From the NCBI RefSeq assembly GCF_002803155.1, contig NZ_NNBP01000003.1, forward strand, positions 372,001-436,000: DNA of 64,000 nt, written 5' to 3'. Numbering within the stretch: position 1 is the stretch's first letter; every line of letters starts with the position of its first letter. Positions 36,747 to 45,275 of the stretch are shown here, piece after piece. A model generated the notes under the pieces. The model ran no database searches. It had not been told where the DNA came from and saw only the letters and a list, made by a program, of their open reading frames with translations. Source of the DNA: Streptomyces sp. CB02959 (GTDB lineage Bacteria; Actinomycetota; Actinomycetes; Streptomycetales; Streptomycetaceae). The position numbers and the translations under genes are program-made.

Positions 36747-36857
36747 GGGGCCATCTTCGCGTACCGGCACGTACAGGCGTGCGGTGGGTGGCGCACAGGT
36801 GCCCGGTGGGGCAGCGGCCGGACGGGGTTTCCGCGGCGTCGCCGTACGCTCGGGGAT

Positions 36858-37754
36858 ATGCGACTGAGCACTGTGATCCTGCCCGTCCGCCGCTGGTCCG
36901 AAGGCGGGAAGGAGGCGTGGCAGCGCGCCGAGGAGCTGGGCCTCCACGCCGCGTACACCTACGACCACCTGTCGTGGCGGACTTTCCGCGACCTGACCTG
37001 GTTCGGCGCCCTCCCGACGCTGACCGCGGCCGCCGCCGCGACGTCCCGGATACGCCTGGGCACCCTCGTCACCTCGCCGAACTTCCGGCACCCGGTCACC
37101 CTCGCCAAGGAACTGATCTCGCTCGACGACATCAGTGAGGGCCGTGTCACGCTGGGTATCGGCGCCGGCGGCAACGGTTTCGACGCCACGGCGCTCGGTC
37201 AGGAGCCCTGGTCGCCGCGCGAACGGGCCGACCGCTTCGCCGAGTTCACGGCGCTGCTGCACCGGCTGCTGACCCAGGACGCCGTCTCGCACGAGGGCAC
37301 CCACTACTCCGCGGACGAGGCGCGCAACATCCCCGGCTGCGTGCAGCGGCCGCGGCTGCCGTTCGCGGTGGCGGCCACCGGCCCGCGCGGGCTGAAGCTG
37401 GCGGCCCGCTACGGCCAGGCATGGGTGACCACCGGTGACCCCAAGGTGTCGAACGCGGGCGGTACCCCGGCCGAGTCGCGGGAGGCCATCCGTAGGCAGA
37501 TCGAGGGGCTGGCCAAGGCGTGCGCCGACCAGGGCCGGGACCCCGGCGAACTCCAGAAGATCATGCTGACCGGCTTCACCCCGGACCAGCCGCTGGACTC
37601 CGTGGACGCCTTCGTGGACTTCGCCGGCCGCCATGCCGAGCTGGGCATCGACGAGCTGGTCATCCACTGGCCGATCGCGGATTCGGTCTTCGCGGCCGAC
37701 CCTGCGGTCTTCGAGCGGATCGCCACCGAAGGGCTGGCGCAGCTCGGCGCATAG
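36858..37754 (+). CDS. LLM-class F420-dependent oxidoreductase
   Basis: A 298-residue TIM-barrel protein of the luciferase-like / F420 family. Blocks: AEELGLHAAYTYDHLSWR, RIRLGTLVTSPNFRHPVTLAKE, SEGRVTLGIGAGG, FAVAATGPRGLKLAARYG. Streptomycetes make F420, which fits. The substrate is unknown. ATG 36858 is 7 nt after TACGCT (36845-36850), so the transcript may be leaderless. It is divergent from the HAD gene. Confidence 0.87.
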   Translation: MRLSTVILPVRRWSEGGKEAWQRAEELGLHAAYTYDHLSWRTFRDLTWFGALPTLTAAAAATSRIRLGTLVTSPNFRHPVTLAKELISLDDISEGRVTLGIGAGGNGFDATALGQEPWSPRERADRFAEFTALLHRLLTQDAVSHEGTHYSADEARNIPGCVQRPRLPFAVAATGPRGLKLAARYGQAWVTTGDPKVSNAGGTPAESREAIRRQIEGLAKACADQGRDPGELQKIMLTGFTPDQPLDSVDAFVDFAGRHAELGIDELVIHWPIADSVFAADPAVFERIATEGLAQLGA

Positions 37755-37855
37755 CGGCGCATCCGCGGCGTCGGGCCGTACGTCCTGGTTTACCCCGGCA
37801 TCCGGCCGGGGCTTTACCCGGTATATAGCCATCAAGAGGGAGAATTGGGGCAGCG

Positions 37856-37901
37856 GCGCAGTGTGCGGGGCCCGGCGTGCGACCGGGCCGCGGCACTGCG
37901 C
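37856..37901 (+). promoter_or_regulatory. Large hairpin in the htpX 5' leader
   Basis: GCGCAGTG (37856-37863) pairs with CACTGCGC (37894-37901), and CCCGG/CCGGG pair inside, just upstream of the htpX ribosome site. An AT-rich GTATATAG at 37821-37828 is a possible -10 upstream. This could be a thermometer-like or protein-bound leader; that is inference. Confidence 0.5.
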
Positions 37902-37927
37902 GAAGTGCGGTGCGTTGTGGAGGAGCC

Positions 37928-38827
37928 ATGGCACAGACCCGATTCGCCCCGGACCGGGGGCTGACCTCGCGCATGGTCATGACGATGTTCTTCATCGGGC
38001 TGCTGTACGTCGTGGTCGTCAGTGCGCTGGTGGTGCTGCTCAAGGGCGCCTGGGTGGTGGTGCTGCTGATCGCGGGGGGCATGTTCGTCGCGCAGTTCTG
38101 GTTCAGCGACCGGATCGCGGCCTTCAGCATGGGGGCGCACGAGGTCACGCCGGAGCAGGCGCCCGAGCTGCACGGTGCGGTGGACCGGCTCTGCGCGCTG
38201 GCCGACATGCCCAAGCCGAGGGTCGCGATCGCCGAGTCGGATGTGCCGAACGCCTTCGCCACCGGCCGCAACCAGAAGAACTCCATGGTCTGCGCCACGA
38301 CGGGGCTGCTCAGGCGGCTGGAGCCGGAGGAGCTGGAGGGCGTGCTGGCCCACGAGCTCTCCCACGTTGCCCACCGGGACGTCGCGGTGATGACCATCGC
38401 TTCGTTCCTCGGCGTCCTGGCCGGCATCATCACCCGCGCCGCCCTGTGGAGCGGCGTCGGGCGCAACAACCGTGATCAGAACGCCGCCATCGCCGTGCTG
38501 GTCGTCACCGCCGTCAGCGTCGTCGTCTACGCCATCAGCTTCCTGCTCACCAGGCTGCTCTCGCGCTACCGCGAACTGTCCGCGGACCGGGCCGCCGCGA
38601 TACTGACCGGCCGCCCCTCCGCGCTGGCGTCCGCCCTGACGAAGGTCACCGGCCAGATCGCGCGGATCCCGACCGAGGACCTCCGCAAGGCCCAGCCGTT
38701 CAACGCGTTCTACTTCGCCCCGGCGTTCAACAAGGAGAGCTTCAACCAGCTGCTGTCCTCGCACCCCACGTTGGAGCAGCGGCTCGACCAGCTGGGACGG
38801 ATAGCGGCACAGCTGGGGCGGCCGTGA
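37928..38827 (+). CDS. htpX: HtpX-family membrane zinc metalloprotease
   Basis: A 299-residue M48B protease. Two TM helices at about 16-35 and 38-60 precede the zinc motif HELSH (His142, His146) in GVLAHELSHVAHRD. Two more hydrophobic segments follow, then the third ligand region SRYRELSADRAA. HtpX degrades misfolded membrane proteins. ATG 37928 follows GGAGGAG. The next gene is pspAB-like, which suggests an envelope-stress pair. Confidence 0.92.
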   Translation: MAQTRFAPDRGLTSRMVMTMFFIGLLYVVVVSALVVLLKGAWVVVLLIAGGMFVAQFWFSDRIAAFSMGAHEVTPEQAPELHGAVDRLCALADMPKPRVAIAESDVPNAFATGRNQKNSMVCATTGLLRRLEPEELEGVLAHELSHVAHRDVAVMTIASFLGVLAGIITRAALWSGVGRNNRDQNAAIAVLVVTAVSVVVYAISFLLTRLLSRYRELSADRAAAILTGRPSALASALTKVTGQIARIPTEDLRKAQPFNAFYFAPAFNKESFNQLLSSHPTLEQRLDQLGRIAAQLGRP

Positions 38828-38870
38828 ACGGCGGCAACCGGCCGGACGGCAGTGACCGACGCGTGGCGAT

Positions 38871-38884
38871 GTTTCCCGTGAAAC
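38871..38884. repeat. Degenerate parS site (13/14)
   Basis: GTTTCCCGTGAAAC differs from parS by one base in the central CACGTG. It lies in the 102-bp gap between htpX and the pspAB-like gene. ParB affinity is probably reduced. Confidence 0.6.
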
Positions 38885-38929
38885 ATGCCGGCGCGTCACC
38901 GGAGCAAAGGATCAAGGAGTAAGCCGCGC

Positions 38930-39493
38930 ATGGGATTTCTGGACGCCATCCTCGGCCGCAGCAAGCCGGTACGCCCCGATCTGGACCAGCTCTTCGCGCT
39001 GCCGTCCGCCGCGGTCACCTTGCAGGCCGCGGCCGGATTCACCCCCACCGGGCTGGGGTCGGTGTGTTTCGCGAGCGTCGAGGGCGGCACGTTCTCGCGC
39101 ATCCAGGAGGAGGCGCGGGCGCTGCTGGACGGTTCGGTGGAGTTCACCCAGGACGCGTACGGCTATACGTGGCTGCTGGTGCGGCACGCCCCGGAGGACG
39201 TGGCGGGCCTGGTCAACGATCTGCACGCGGTCAACACCTCCCTGGAAGAGGCGGGGTTCGGTCCGCAGCTGCTCTGCTCGCTGCTCGGGTTCCGCGATGA
39301 TCGACAGCGGTCGTTGGCGCTGGTCTACCTCTACAAGCGCGGCACGTTCTATCCCTTCGCGCCGCGTCCCGGTGATGACGAGAAGCGCGACAACCCGCTC
39401 GAACTCCAGGTCCGGGCGATGCTCGGGGACGATCTGACGGTCGAGAAGGATCTTTCCCGGTGGTTCCCGGTGTGGGGAGCACCCGGGCTCTGA
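38930..39493 (+). CDS. pspAB: PspA-associated protein PspAB
   Basis: A 187-residue soluble protein starting MGFLDAILGRSKPVRPDLDQLF, which resembles the actinobacterial PspAB family linked to PspA/PspAA envelope-stress genes and to htpX neighbours. No enzymatic motif is seen. ATG 38930 follows AAGGAGT by 8 nt. The htpX-pspAB adjacency supports the call; the exact function is not established. Confidence 0.75.
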   Translation: MGFLDAILGRSKPVRPDLDQLFALPSAAVTLQAAAGFTPTGLGSVCFASVEGGTFSRIQEEARALLDGSVEFTQDAYGYTWLLVRHAPEDVAGLVNDLHAVNTSLEEAGFGPQLLCSLLGFRDDRQRSLALVYLYKRGTFYPFAPRPGDDEKRDNPLELQVRAMLGDDLTVEKDLSRWFPVWGAPGL

Positions 39494-39520
39494 CCTGCGT
39501 GCCTCCTGAGGAGGAGGTCA
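39491..39520. terminator. Hairpin formed by the two convergent stop codons
   Basis: TGACCT (39491-39496) pairs with AGGTCA (39515-39520), and CCTCC (39502-39506) with GGAGG (39510-39514). The TGA of pspAB and the reverse-strand TGA of kptA are the base of the stem. Confidence 0.55.
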
Positions 39521-40060
39521 GCCGGGGAAGCGGAGGAATTCCGGCGGCACGCGGCCGGTCAGCCAGACTCCGTTGGCACTGACGTGGAAGACATGGCCGG
39601 CCCGGTGCATCGCGCCCGCGTCGACCGTCAACACGACCGGTTTGCCGCGCCGGGCGCCCACTCGGACCGCGGTCTCGCGGTCCGGCGAGAGATGCACGGC
39701 ATGCCGGGACATCGGCCGCAGCCCCTCGGCCCGTATGGCGGCGACGCTCCGTGCCACCGTGCCGTGGAAGAGGAAACCCGGCGGTACGGCCGGCGGCAGC
39801 GCGAGCTCGACGCGCACCGAGTGGCCCTGATTGGCGCGGATTCGGCCGTCGTCCAGGGTGTAGCGCTGCTTGTCGTTGTCGGCGACCACGGCCTCCAACT
39901 CCGCCGGGGAGAAGGGGAAGCCGTGCCGCGCGGCGGCTTCGATCAGTTCCGCCACCGGCACCCAGCCCTGGGCGTCGAGGGTGATGCCGATCCGTTCCGG
40001 TTCATGGCGAAGGTGTTTCGCCAGGTATTTCGAAATGCGCACGGAGCGCTGGTGGTTCAT
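39518..40060 (-). CDS. kptA: RNA 2'-phosphotransferase (KptA/Tpt1)
   Basis: A 180-residue protein of the Tpt1 family, which uses NAD+ to remove a 2'-phosphate from RNA with ADP-ribose 1'',2''-cyclic phosphate as product. Seen: SKYLAKHLRHEPERIGI (catalytic Arg region), RIRANQGHSV (catalytic His), FLFHGT and RHAVHLSPDRETAVRVGARRG (NAD-binding Arg residues). Length is standard. Bacteria lack the tRNA-splicing pathway that makes the yeast substrate, so the role in Streptomyces is open. Start is ATG 40060. Confidence 0.92.
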   Translation of the reverse strand: MNHQRSVRISKYLAKHLRHEPERIGITLDAQGWVPVAELIEAAARHGFPFSPAELEAVVADNDKQRYTLDDGRIRANQGHSVRVELALPPAVPPGFLFHGTVARSVAAIRAEGLRPMSRHAVHLSPDRETAVRVGARRGKPVVLTVDAGAMHRAGHVFHVSANGVWLTGRVPPEFLRFPG

Positions 40061-40167
40061 GCCTTCAGCATGCCGCGGCGCAGTCGCCGCGGCATCCGAG
40101 ATTCGGGGGCGGGCGCTCGGGGGTCCGGTGAGCGGCCGCCGTCAGCGGTGGGTGTCCGGCGCGGGTC

Positions 40168-40782
40168 TCACGCCTCGCCGGGCTGCTGCGGGGCCGGGTG
40201 CTCGTCCTGCTCCGTCTGCTCCGCGGCGTGCTGTGCGCGGGCCAGCTCACTGGCCTTCCTGGCCTTGGCGCTGGTCACTTCGTCGGCGGCCCAGCGAGCC
40301 CACTCCTCCATCGTCGCGGACAGCCGCAGACCGTACTCCAGCGCGATCCGCCCGTAGACAGAGATCATCTCGTCGTCCCACTCGGAGGTTTCGTCGATCT
40401 GCTCGTAGGCGGTGTGCGCGTGGGCGGCGGACTCGGCCTGCGTGAGGAGGTAGGTACGGGCCTCCAGCGGCGTCAGGATGCCGAGGAAGAACACCCGCAG
40501 CAGGCCGTCGTGGCGCTGCTGGCCGCTGGGTGCGACATCGGTGAGCCAGTGGCGCAGCTCGGCCAGGCCGTCGTCGGTGATCACGTATTCCTTGCGGCCG
40601 CGCGGGCCGTGGGCGGAGACCTCGACCAGGCCGGCGGTCGTGAGCTTGTTGAGTTCGCCGTACACCTGGCTCTGGGTCGCCGGCCAGACGCTGGTGAGCG
40701 AGGCGTTGAACAGCTTCATCAGGTCGTAGCCGCTCGCCGGGGATTCCGAGAGCAGGCCCAGCACCGCATGTCTCAGGCTCAT
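40168..40782 (-). CDS. PadR-family transcriptional regulator
   Basis: A 204-residue protein. PadR winged HTH: LRHAVLGLLSESPASGYDLMK, WPATQSQVYGELNKLTTAGLVEV, GRKEYVITDDGLAELRHWL (about residues 3-80). A helical dimerisation domain (EARTYLLTQAE..., ~100-175) follows, then an acidic tail. ATG 40782 gives MSLRHAV, the usual PadR start; no strong ribosome site. It is divergent from the carotenoid oxygenase operon, with a strong palindrome between. Confidence 0.9.
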   Translation of the reverse strand: MSLRHAVLGLLSESPASGYDLMKLFNASLTSVWPATQSQVYGELNKLTTAGLVEVSAHGPRGRKEYVITDDGLAELRHWLTDVAPSGQQRHDGLLRVFFLGILTPLEARTYLLTQAESAAHAHTAYEQIDETSEWDDEMISVYGRIALEYGLRLSATMEEWARWAADEVTSAKARKASELARAQHAAEQTEQDEHPAPQQPGEA

Positions 40783-40828
40783 GACTCGCACATTACCTTC
40801 CACAACTGACATATCAAAGCTGGACTTT

Positions 40829-40852
40829 CCAACTTAGACATGTCAGAGTTGG
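40829..40852. promoter_or_regulatory. Candidate PadR operator
   Basis: A 24-bp near-perfect palindrome, CCAACT-TA-GACATGTC-AG-AGTTGG, 47 bp upstream of the PadR start codon. A weaker related element, TGACATATCA, sits at 40807-40816. The GACATGTC core resembles the ATGT-N8-ACAT class of PadR operators only loosely. The A/T content is high for this genome. Confidence 0.6.
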
Positions 40853-40972
40853 AACGTCGCCGGGCGAGGGGAGCCCCGAGCCCAGGTCGCACGCTGCTGC
40901 CGAGCTCGTCGGCCCGGCACGTCGTCGAGCAGTCGTCCGTGGTCATCGGACGCGACCGAAATGGGGGGGATC

Positions 40973-41563
40973 ATGAATTACCTGCGGAGCTTCATTCCAT
41001 GGCTGGTCTACGCGGCGGTGTCCGCGGTCGGCTGGCAGTGGGGGGCGCTCGCCGGGCTGGTGGTCTCGGTGGCGCTGCTGATGGCGGACCGTGCCGCGGG
41101 GCTCTCGCTGGAATCGCGCCTGTTGGAGTACGGCACCATCGTCTACTTCGCCGGTCTCTCCGCCGTGGCCTTCACCCATCCCGACAGCGGCCTCAAGGAC
41201 TACGGCAGCGCACTGTCGATGGGCTGGCTGGCCCTCATCGCCTGGGTGTCGATCGCCGTCCAGCGCCCCTTCACCATGACGATCGCCCGGCGGATGGCCC
41301 CGCCCGAGGTCTGGCACACCCCGCTGTTCCGGCGCATCAATGTCGTCATCACCGCGGCCTGGGCCCTGTCCTTCACCCTGACCGCGATCGCCCAGGCCGC
41401 CATAGCCGCCTACGGCCTCGACACCGTCTTCTCGATCCTCGTCCAGATCGCCGGATTCGTTCTTCCCGTCCGGTTCACCGCCGCCTATCCGGACCGGGCC
41501 CGCGCCCGTTTCCTGAGGCAGTCCGGTCAGCGGCTCGACGTCCAGGAGGGCCTGACCTCATGA
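40973..41563 (+). CDS. Membrane protein of the carotenoid oxygenase operon
   Basis: A 196-residue protein with about five hydrophobic helices (near 5-40 twice, 55-72, 82-105, 125-150 and 155-175). No family is recognised with certainty. ATG 40973 follows a run of G (40963-40969) by 3 nt; ATG 40961 is an in-frame alternative. Its stop overlaps the start of the carotenoid oxygenase gene in ATGA, so the two are translationally coupled and probably work on the same membrane-soluble substrate. Confidence 0.7.
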   Translation: MNYLRSFIPWLVYAAVSAVGWQWGALAGLVVSVALLMADRAAGLSLESRLLEYGTIVYFAGLSAVAFTHPDSGLKDYGSALSMGWLALIAWVSIAVQRPFTMTIARRMAPPEVWHTPLFRRINVVITAAWALSFTLTAIAQAAIAAYGLDTVFSILVQIAGFVLPVRFTAAYPDRARARFLRQSGQRLDVQEGLTS

Positions 41564-42909
41564 CCACCACCCCGTCCACCGCGGTATCCGAATCCTCCGC
41601 TCCGCCACCGCACCTGGCCGGCAACTTCGCCCCGGTCACCGACGAACTGACCGCCTACGACCTCCCGGTCACCGGCACCGTTCCGCCCGAGCTCACCGGC
41701 TGGTACGTGCGCAACGGTCCCAACCCGCAGGACGCCGACAGCCCCCACTGGTTCTTCGGGGACGGCATGGTCCACGGCGTGCGTCTGGAGGGCGGCCGGG
41801 CCCGCTCCTACCGCAACCGCTGGATCCGCACCTCGACCTTCGTCGACGGCATCCGGGGCGTCGACGCGCAGGGCCGCCGCAATCTGGCCGCCGGCGTCGC
41901 CAACACCCATATCGTCCGGCACGCCGGTCGCACGCTGGCGCTCGTCGAGTCGTCCTTCCCCTACGAGATCGACTGCCGACCCGGGCACGAGCTGGAGACC
42001 GTCGGTCCCCATGACTTCGGCGGACGACTCACCACCAACATGACCGCCCACCCCAAAACCTGCCCCACCACCGGTGAGCTGCACTTCTTCGGCTACGGGG
42101 GCTCCGAGCCGCCCTATCTGACCTATCACCGGGCCGACGCGGCAGGGGAGTTGGTGATCAGTCGCCCCCTCGATGTTCCCGCCGCCACGATGATGCACGA
42201 CTTCCACCTGACGGCCCGCCATGTCATCTTCATGGACCTGCCGATGGTCCACGACCGCAACCGCGCCGGTATGCCCTACGGCTGGGATCCGGAGCACGGG
42301 GCCCGCCTGGGTGTGCTGCGCCGCGACGATCCCCATGGCGAGGTCCGCTGGCTGGCCATCGACCCCTGCTACGTCTTCCACTCGCTGAACGCCCATGACG
42401 ACGGCGAGCACCGGATCGTCCTCTACGTATCCCGCTACGCCGCACTGGACGGCCGCGCGACGCCCTACCTGTGGCGCTGGACGATCGATCTCGCCTCCGG
42501 CACCGTGGCCGAGGAGCAAATCGACGACCACCTGGGCGAGTTCCCCCGGATGGACGACCGGCTCGCAGGGCAGCCCGCCCGCTTCGGCCATGTCACAGCC
42601 GCCGAGGGACCGGGCACCGGCGCGATACCCGGCGCCCTGCTCCGCTACGACCTGCAGACCGGTGCGGTGGCCCGGTACGGCTTCGGTTCGGGACGCACCC
42701 CGAGTGAGGCGGCGTTCGCCCCGGCGGACGACCGTCCCGGCGGGCCGGGCTGGCTGATCACCTACGTCTACGACGCGGCCACCGACACCAGCGATCTGGT
42801 GATCCTCGATGCGGAGGACATCGCCGCCGGCCCGGTCGCGACGGTCTCCCTGCCGAGCCGGGTCCCCTACGGATTCCACGGCAACTGGCTCCCGGATCCG
42901 GCTGAGTGA
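41560..42909 (+). CDS. Carotenoid cleavage oxygenase family protein
   Basis: A 449-residue non-haem iron dioxygenase of the RPE65/CCO type. N-terminal signature GWYVRNGPNPQ...HWFFGDGMVHGV. The four propeller His ligands are expected in MTAHPKTC, MMHDFHLTARHVIFMDLPM, VFHSLNAHDDG and YGFHGNWLPDP. Such enzymes cleave C=C bonds of carotenoids, apocarotenoids, stilbenes or lignin phenols. ATG 41560 overlaps the previous stop, with AGGAGGG 9 nt upstream. No carotenoid biosynthesis gene is in the window. Confidence 0.9.
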   Translation: MTTTPSTAVSESSAPPPHLAGNFAPVTDELTAYDLPVTGTVPPELTGWYVRNGPNPQDADSPHWFFGDGMVHGVRLEGGRARSYRNRWIRTSTFVDGIRGVDAQGRRNLAAGVANTHIVRHAGRTLALVESSFPYEIDCRPGHELETVGPHDFGGRLTTNMTAHPKTCPTTGELHFFGYGGSEPPYLTYHRADAAGELVISRPLDVPAATMMHDFHLTARHVIFMDLPMVHDRNRAGMPYGWDPEHGARLGVLRRDDPHGEVRWLAIDPCYVFHSLNAHDDGEHRIVLYVSRYAALDGRATPYLWRWTIDLASGTVAEEQIDDHLGEFPRMDDRLAGQPARFGHVTAAEGPGTGAIPGALLRYDLQTGAVARYGFGSGRTPSEAAFAPADDRPGGPGWLITYVYDAATDTSDLVILDAEDIAAGPVATVSLPSRVPYGFHGNWLPDPAE

Positions 42910-43087
42910 CACAACCCGAAGGGGTGGCCGGGCGGCGGACGTCCGGCTCGATCTTTGACAACTGGAGAGGGCAGCAAGCTGAGGCGGCCCGGAGAAGGCC
43001 GGAGAAGGCCCCCGAGAAGGACAGGTATGGGGAAGGAGGTATGCGGGGCCGGGCGCGGGGAGGCCGCCCGGGGCGCCTGCGGGCCGT

Positions 43088-44374
43088 TCAGCGCCCGGGG
43101 GTGCCTTCCTCGGCGGGCCGGGGTGCACGGGCCGCCGCGGTCAGGGCGTCCATGGCGCGGGCCTGCACCTCGCGCCGTGCGGCGGCGGTGATGAAGGCGG
43201 CCGTGCGCTCCGGCCCCACCAGGTCGCGTACGGCCTGAACGGCCTCGGCGGGCAACAGCACTGCCTCCGCGCCGGTCGAGGGACAGGGGTCCGCGACGGA
43301 TCCGGAGCCCACCGCCGCCCCGGGGCCGGGGCCCGGCACCGGCACGGCTACCGGCACCGGCACGGCTACCGGCACCGGGACGGCCATCGACTCGGCGGTG
43401 CCCATCGACTCGGCGGTGTTCTCCGACTCGGCGGTGCCCTCCGGCCCCGGAGCGACCGCTGACGCCGACGGGGCCTTCGGCCCGGTGGCGGAGAGCGGCC
43501 GCCGCACCGGTCCGGCCTCGGCCCACCCGACGGGCTGCCCGTCGTCGCCCCGCCCGTCCGGCGCGGATGCGTCGGTGCCCGGTCCGCCTGCCGCACCGGA
43601 GCCGGGCTCCGGCCGGTCGGACGGCAGGGCCTCGGTGAGGTGGTGACGGATGTACCGGGTGGCCAGTGTCCGCATGGCGCGGGCGAGTTCGGCGTCGATG
43701 GTCTGCTGGGCCAGCGGCCGGAGCCGGCGTACCAGCGCGGTGGCCTCCGCCGTCGCGGCCTCGGTGGGGGGATGGTTGAGGAACGTCCGGAAGACGTGCT
43801 CGGTGGTGAAGTCCAGGAAACGGGAGGCGATGTGCTCGACCTGGCCGCGCACCTCTCGCAGATGCTCGGAGATCGCCAGGAGCGGGACACCCGCCGAGTG
43901 AAGTTCGGCGGCGACGGCGAGTTCCTGCGGACTGGGGACCAGGAACTCGCCGTCCCGGCCGGGGACGCGTACCAGGACACCGAGCTCGACGGCTTCGGCC
44001 ACCGCCTGTTCGTTGGGGGTGCCGCCGAAGGCGGAGTCGAGGTCGGCGCGGCTGATGCGGGTCGGCTGCTCGTCCGTCCACGGCCCGTCGATCTCGGCGA
44101 CCAGGCCCAGGACGCCACCCAGGCCGCGCCCGGCGTCCCAGGCGTCGAGGAGTTCCTTGATGCTGGCGAGGGTGTAGCCGCGGTCGAGCAGATCGGCGAT
44201 CTGGCGCAGCCGCGCCAGGTGGGTGTCGCCGTACACGTTGGCGCGGCCGCGGCGCTCGGGACGGGGGAGCAGACCCCGGTCCTGGTAGGCGCGGATGGTG
44301 CGGACCGTGGCGCCACTGAGATGGGCCAGGTCCTCGATGCGGTACTCGGCCGTCGGCGGCTGCTCGGTCGTCAC
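43088..44374 (-). CDS. MerR-family regulator with long repeat-bearing C-terminus
   Basis: A 428-residue protein. The MerR HTH (YRIEDLAHLSGATVRTIRAYQDRGLLPRP, VYGDTHLARLRQIADLL, ~10-75) is followed by a helical region to ~235. A disordered Pro/Ala/Val-rich stretch (~240-345) contains VPVPVAVPVPVAVPVP and TAES repeats. A final helical segment (EAVQAVRDLVGPERTAAFI) ends it. Most MerR regulators are 120-300 residues. GTG 44374 follows AAGGAGC by 8 nt. It is upstream of the leftward lipid-enzyme-like cluster but transcribed in the same direction away from it. Confidence 0.82.
   Translation of the reverse strand: MTTEQPPTAEYRIEDLAHLSGATVRTIRAYQDRGLLPRPERRGRANVYGDTHLARLRQIADLLDRGYTLASIKELLDAWDAGRGLGGVLGLVAEIDGPWTDEQPTRISRADLDSAFGGTPNEQAVAEAVELGVLVRVPGRDGEFLVPSPQELAVAAELHSAGVPLLAISEHLREVRGQVEHIASRFLDFTTEHVFRTFLNHPPTEAATAEATALVRRLRPLAQQTIDAELARAMRTLATRYIRHHLTEALPSDRPEPGSGAAGGPGTDASAPDGRGDDGQPVGWAEAGPVRRPLSATGPKAPSASAVAPGPEGTAESENTAESMGTAESMAVPVPVAVPVPVAVPVPGPGPGAAVGSGSVADPCPSTGAEAVLLPAEAVQAVRDLVGPERTAAFITAAARREVQARAMDALTAAARAPRPAEEGTPGR
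43335..43441. repeat. Two 18-bp coding minisatellites in the MerR gene
   Basis: GGCACCGGCACGGCTACC occurs twice (43335-43352, 43353-43370) with a partial third copy. Then three copies of CGACTCGGCGGTGCCCAT or close variants occupy 43388-43441. Both have an 18-bp period, so copy changes keep the frame. Confidence 0.85.
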
Positions 44375-44606
44375 TGCGGTGCTCCTTACGGGGCGGCCGC
44401 CTCATCGAGGAGGCCGTTGTGCCGGTCAGCCATCACGGGACGGCTGACTCCATGGCGGTTGCCTGCGGGGCGGCAGCGCCGAGGCCGGGCGTGCCGTGGA
44501 CCTCGGCCGCGCCACCGTCGCCTTGCCATGGGCCGGGTGCGGCGGTGCCACGATACGGCCGCTCTGCGGGGCGGCCGGGCGGGGTGACCACCTCGTGGGA
44601 CGGCCG

Positions 44607-45275
44607 CTACCGGAGTGCCGAGCGGCTCAACGCGCCGGCCGCGGCGCGGGCGGCCGGGGAGGCGGCCAGGTAGGCGAGGGCGGTACGGAGCGAGCCTTCC
44701 TGGGAGGGGTGGTAGGAGCGCCGCACATAGCGGGGTATCGCCGCGCCCAGTTCCCGCCAGGTGGGCAGCAGCCCCTTGCGGACGGCGCGGTGGTGCGCCC
44801 GCAGCGAGTAGCGGGCGGGGGCGGCCGGTTGGGGGTCGTGGCGGAGGAGGTAGGCCGCGCCCCAGGTCCAGAGGTAGAGCAGGACGGGAGCCGTCACACC
44901 CATGGCCAGGACACGGCGGGCATAGCGGGCGGGTTCCTCACCGCCGGTGTGCTGGTACACGTCGAAGGCGACCGCGCGGTGCTCGACCTCTTCGGCGCCG
45001 TGCCAGCGGAGCAGGTCGAGCATCACCGGGTCGGGGCCGGCGCGGTCCAGACCGCCGGCGGCCAGGACCCAGTTACCGAGTACCGCGGTGAACTGCTCGA
45101 TGGCGGCGATCAGGGCCAGCCGGAAGCGCAGCCACTCCCCTTCGGGGATCGGGACGCGGAAGGGGGGACGGTCCCCCAGCACGTCCGGTATCCAGTGCAG
45201 CGGGGTCCCGTGCCAGTCGAAGGCGACCCGGCGGGGTGCGATGGGGTGGTGTTCCTGGGGGCGTGGTGCGCTCAT
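44607..45275 (-). CDS. Metal-dependent hydrolase-like protein (PF10118 type)
   Basis: A 222-residue protein. FDWHGTPLHWIPDVLG, RFRLALIAAIEQFTAVLG, LDLLRWHGAEEVEHRAVAFDVY and a hydrophobic helix (VLAMGVTAPVLLYLWTWGAAYLL) match the predicted metal-dependent hydrolase family PF10118. Its His/Glu arrangement (WHxxEExEH) also recalls ferritin-like di-iron proteins. Function is unknown. ATG 45275 follows GGAG by about 9 nt. It is the last gene of a leftward cluster with the hydrolase-SDR fusion and the M24 gene. Confidence 0.78.
   Translation of the reverse strand: MSAPRPQEHHPIAPRRVAFDWHGTPLHWIPDVLGDRPPFRVPIPEGEWLRFRLALIAAIEQFTAVLGNWVLAAGGLDRAGPDPVMLDLLRWHGAEEVEHRAVAFDVYQHTGGEEPARYARRVLAMGVTAPVLLYLWTWGAAYLLRHDPQPAAPARYSLRAHHRAVRKGLLPTWRELGAAIPRYVRRSYHPSQEGSLRTALAYLAASPAARAAAGALSRSALR

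Noticed and set aside
40840..41559. In-frame upstream extension of the carotenoid oxygenase
   Set aside because: It runs through the coupled membrane protein gene in another frame and gives Arg/Gly-rich nonsense before the true ATG at 41560.
44375..44606. Possible small gene in the gap between the MerR and PF10118 genes
   Set aside because: Open frames there lack a ribosome site and codon bias; only a 7-bp hairpin (GTCAGCC/GGCTGAC) is visible.
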